Shown one piece after another: positions 6,442 to 8,008 of a stretch of DNA of 8,008 nucleotides. Each line of letters opens with the position of its first letter. Within the stretch, counting starts at the first letter, position 1. Made by a program: the position numbers and the translations under genes. Origin of the DNA: Phycisphaerales bacterium (GTDB taxonomy: Bacteria; Planctomycetota; Phycisphaerae; Phycisphaerales; SM1A02); the NCBI GenBank assembly GCA_029243925.1, contig JAQWRC010000016.1, positions 1-8,008 of the forward strand, written 5' to 3'. The notes below the pieces were generated by a model. It was given only the letters and a program-made list of their open reading frames with translations. It had not been told where the DNA came from and made no database searches.

Positions 6442-7395
6442 TCATGGTGTCCCTTCGGCGCCAACCAATCGTGCCGCCTCATTATCGGGACGTGCCGTGG
6501 CGCCATCCGCCACGGACCAGATGTTCGAGTTGCCTGAGCGGGTCGATACAAAGTAGATGCATCCATCCACGGACCAGCACGGTTGATATTCCTCCGCAGC
6601 ATCCGCTGTGAGGTGTCGTAGTTTGGTTCCGTTCCGCTTTATGGTCCAGAGGTCCATCGTTTCATGTCCATCTCGACCTTCGGTGACCGTGGCAAACGCA
6701 ATGTGTTCAGCGTCAGGTGACCAGGTCGGATTGATGGCCGCTGCATTCGCCGCGGAGATGATTTCCTGAGGTCGACCGATTGATTGATCATTGATGCGCA
6801 CGGTCCACAGTGCGTAGGAGCGCCGGCCACGTTCACGAGCCTGCTGAAAGACAAGGACAGATTCGGCGGGATCTGGGGACCATTCAGGCATGGTGCCGTA
6901 TTCGACGAAGACACGCCGCATCGGTTGATTGAGATCGATGTACCAGATCTCATTTCGTTCCGTACGAGGGTTCGTACGGCAGTATGCAAGCCGTCGCCCA
7001 TCGGGAGAGAATGCGGGGTGATATTCGTGTGCGCTGTCTGAAGTCAGACGCGTTGGTGCGCCGCCATTGATGGCGACGGTCCATATGTCGAAGTTGCCAG
7101 CACGGTCCGAGGCGAACGCCAGCACTGATCCATCGGGAGAAAATGCCGGCATGACATCTTCACCCGGGTTGGTGGTGACGCGAGTGATTGTGCCACCGTC
7201 AATCATGCGAACGTAGAGATCATGGGTTGAGCCATGCCGATTCGAAGAGAAGGCCAGCCGCTGGCCCTGGCGGTCAATGGAGGGATCCGTTGATTGCCCT
7301 TCATCAGAAAAGGACATCTGCCTGAGTCCGCCCCTGGTGGTATTGGCCTCGCTTGAGGTGGGATCGTTGAAGCCATATCGCTGGAAATCCTGCAT
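6442..7395 (-). CDS. TolB-like beta-propeller protein, leader cut off by a stop
   Basis: The long frame codes 317 residues of TolB/WD40-like (PD40) propeller. Blade motifs recur: FSPDGSVLAFASDR (85-98) with DIWTV (103-107), FSPDGRRLAY (129-138) with IWYIDL (150-155), WSPD (172-175) with ALWTVRI, WSPDAEHIAFA (225-235) with DLWTI (249-253), and WSVDGCIYFVSTRSG (274-288) with NIWSV (291-295). TolB proteins act in the periplasm, in the Tol-Pal envelope system or as related sensors. No pal, tolA or tolQR is visible, so the symbol is withheld. The ATG at 7395 has no good Shine-Dalgarno sequence and gives no export signal. A lipoprotein-like leader lies upstream in the same frame, separated by TAG at 7399-7401. 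The propeller frame is otherwise intact, so the gene is either very recently broken, wrongly read at one base, or expressed through readthrough or reinitiation. Confidence 0.85.
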   Translation of the reverse strand: MQDFQRYGFNDPTSSEANTTRGGLRQMSFSDEGQSTDPSIDRQGQRLAFSSNRHGSTHDLYVRMIDGGTITRVTTNPGEDVMPAFSPDGSVLAFASDRAGNFDIWTVAINGGAPTRLTSDSAHEYHPAFSPDGRRLAYCRTNPRTERNEIWYIDLNQPMRRVFVEYGTMPEWSPDPAESVLVFQQARERGRRSYALWTVRINDQSIGRPQEIISAANAAAINPTWSPDAEHIAFATVTEGRDGHETMDLWTIKRNGTKLRHLTADAAEEYQPCWSVDGCIYFVSTRSGNSNIWSVADGATARPDNEAARLVGAEGTP

Positions 7396-7398
7396 GTG

Positions 7399-7518
7399 CT
7401 ATGCAGTTCCAGCAGTAGTCTGGTCGGAGTTCACCGGCTCATGTGAGGTGGTTACGCATCCCCCCATAGCAAGGAGGCCAAGGCAGAGGGCGTGCTGGAA
7501 AGGGATCGTGATCGGCAT
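7399..7518 (-). pseudogene. lipoprotein-like leader of the TolB gene, ended by in-frame TAG
   Basis: From ATG at 7518 this frame codes 39 residues and stops at TAG. It has a hydrophobic core (about residues 10-18) and an Ala-Met-Gly-Gly-Cys lipobox-like site with Cys21. A polar Thr/Ser/Pro linker of 18 residues follows, as expected between a lipid anchor and a folded domain. It is exactly in frame with the propeller: TAG, CAC, then the ATG at 7395. The complete unit without the stop would be 358 residues. Caveats: the n-region has no Lys or Arg, the lipobox has Met at -3, and no clear Shine-Dalgarno sequence precedes the ATG. I read it as the original 5' end of the TolB-like gene. Confidence 0.62.
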
Positions 7519-7883
7519 TAGTGGTGGGGTTCCGACTCGACCCAGGCTCCGCCTGAAATCGCGTAACTCACTGTTTAAGAATGACTTCCAGTCATTCTTG
7601 GCTGGCTCTGGCGCCTTCCGACGCCATGCCTCTTATCGGACGAGTTCAGCATCCTCCTTGAGGGGCGGGACCGGTGATGACAATCGGGGGGAAGGTCGGC
7701 AATTTTCGCCTGACATGAGAAGATCTTGTGTGTGGCCCAGGTCGACATTTGGCTGGTATCCGTGGCGGTGCTCCCGTGTGGTGTGATCGGAGCGATCTTG
7801 TCCACAAACCCCCCTCAAACCCCCAAGAACATCGATTTCAATGCCCCTGTACGGCCTCAGGCCAAGTACACTTGTACGTTCGC
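7519..7883. other. 365-base stretch without a convincing gene
   Basis: This region lies between the leftward TolB-like gene and the rightward tRNA. Short open frames here have poor composition. One 25-codon minus-strand frame has AAGGAGG touching its ATG, which is too close for use. The region contains a 23-base dyad (7577-7599), two C-rich repeats (CAAACCCCC at 7805 and 7816), GGCCTCAGGCC near 7853, and the dyad GTACACTTGTAC at 7866-7877. It should hold divergent promoters, but I see no pair of good -35/-10 boxes. TACACT at 7867-7872 is a weak -10 candidate for the tRNA. Confidence 0.6.
7577..7599. promoter_or_regulatory. perfect 9-bp dyad upstream of the TolB-like gene
   Basis: AAGAATGAC (7577-7585) and GTCATTCTT (7591-7599) form a perfect inverted repeat with a five-base spacer, about 60 bases upstream of the ATG at 7518. 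It could be an operator, a 5' untranslated hairpin, or a terminator for transcripts entering from the right. The lack of a T-run on the minus-strand exit side argues against a standard terminator in that direction. Confidence 0.5.
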
Positions 7884-7956
7884 GATCGCGTAGCTCAGTT
7901 GGTAGAGCAACCGCCTTTTAAGCGGTAGGTCCTGGGTTCGAGCCCCAGCGCGATCA
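7884..7956 (+). tRNA. tRNA-Lys (anticodon UUU)
   Basis: A full 73-base cloverleaf can be drawn. The acceptor GATCGCG (7884-7890) pairs perfectly with CGCGATC (7949-7955), with discriminator A at 7956. The D stem is GCTC/GAGC with loop AGTTGGTA. The anticodon stem ACCGC/GCGGT encloses CTTTTAA, with anticodon TTT at 7917-7919. The T stem CTGGG/CCCAG encloses TTCGAGC. CCA is not encoded, so it must be added after transcription. UUU reads the AAA and AAG lysine codons that dominate the truncated gene at the left edge, although there is no reason to think the two are linked. Confidence 0.97.
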
Positions 7957-8008
7957 CTCCTCGGTCTTGCCGGGGAATGGCCCTCTGAGGGAATTCGCCA
8001 AGTCGATG

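Noticed and set aside
7381..7412. Selenocysteine or pyrrolysine insertion at the TAG
   Set aside because: Selenocysteine uses UGA, and nothing in the window suggests pyrrolysine genes. The hairpin encloses the stop instead of following it.
7575..7818. Minus-strand open frames in the long intergenic stretch
   Set aside because: Composition is low in hydrophobic residues, starts lack usable ribosome binding sites, and no family pattern is visible.
7801..7830. G-quadruplex in the G-rich minus strand
   Set aside because: Only two long G-runs are present here, fewer than the four usually needed for an intramolecular quadruplex.
7957..8008. tRNA terminator after 7956
   Set aside because: A short imperfect stem (CCTCGG with CCGGGG) can be drawn, but it is weak, has no T-run, and the window ends too soon to judge.

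Overview
This window looks like chromosomal DNA from a moderately GC-rich, Gram-negative-type bacterium. At least two lipoproteins and one Sec-exported TPR protein point to an outer-membrane envelope. The style of the gene set suggests Planctomycetota, perhaps Phycisphaerae: a TolB-type propeller with a detached lipoprotein-like leader, a XerC with extra residues in its N-terminal domain, a lysine-repeat tail, and orphan envelope lipoproteins. This placement is inferred from gene style and not from a marker gene.

Layout. Positions 2-4163 are a tightly packed rightward run. It holds the C-terminal lysine-repeat tail of a cut-off gene, an exported TPR protein (GTG start overlapping the previous stop), YebC, a short lipoprotein (start overlapping the yebC stop) and a membrane-anchored family 2 glycosyltransferase. 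The spacing suggests one transcription unit. Two strong stem-loops follow at 4142-4223, at the convergent junction. Positions 4249-7518 form a leftward run, read from the right: a TolB-like beta-propeller protein, a putative CsgG/LpoB-like lipoprotein, an 81-residue hypothetical protein, and the recombinase XerC. A 365-base stretch with no convincing gene (7519-7883) separates this run from a complete rightward tRNA-Lys(UUU) at 7884-7956.

The rightward genes combine translation support (YebC) with envelope functions: periplasmic TPR, lipoprotein, and a glycosyltransferase resembling the hopanoid/carotenoid-associated type. The leftward genes combine two envelope proteins with the chromosome-dimer recombinase.

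The most striking observation is in the TolB-like gene. The long reading frame starts without any export signal, but a lipoprotein-like leader lies directly upstream in the same frame. A single TAG, two codons before the apparent ATG, separates them. A short stem-loop can form around this stop. The gene could be a recent nonsense pseudogene, a sequence error, or a case of readthrough or reinitiation. I saw no CRISPR array, transposase, prophage or defence system, and nothing that clearly amounts to an undescribed multi-gene system.
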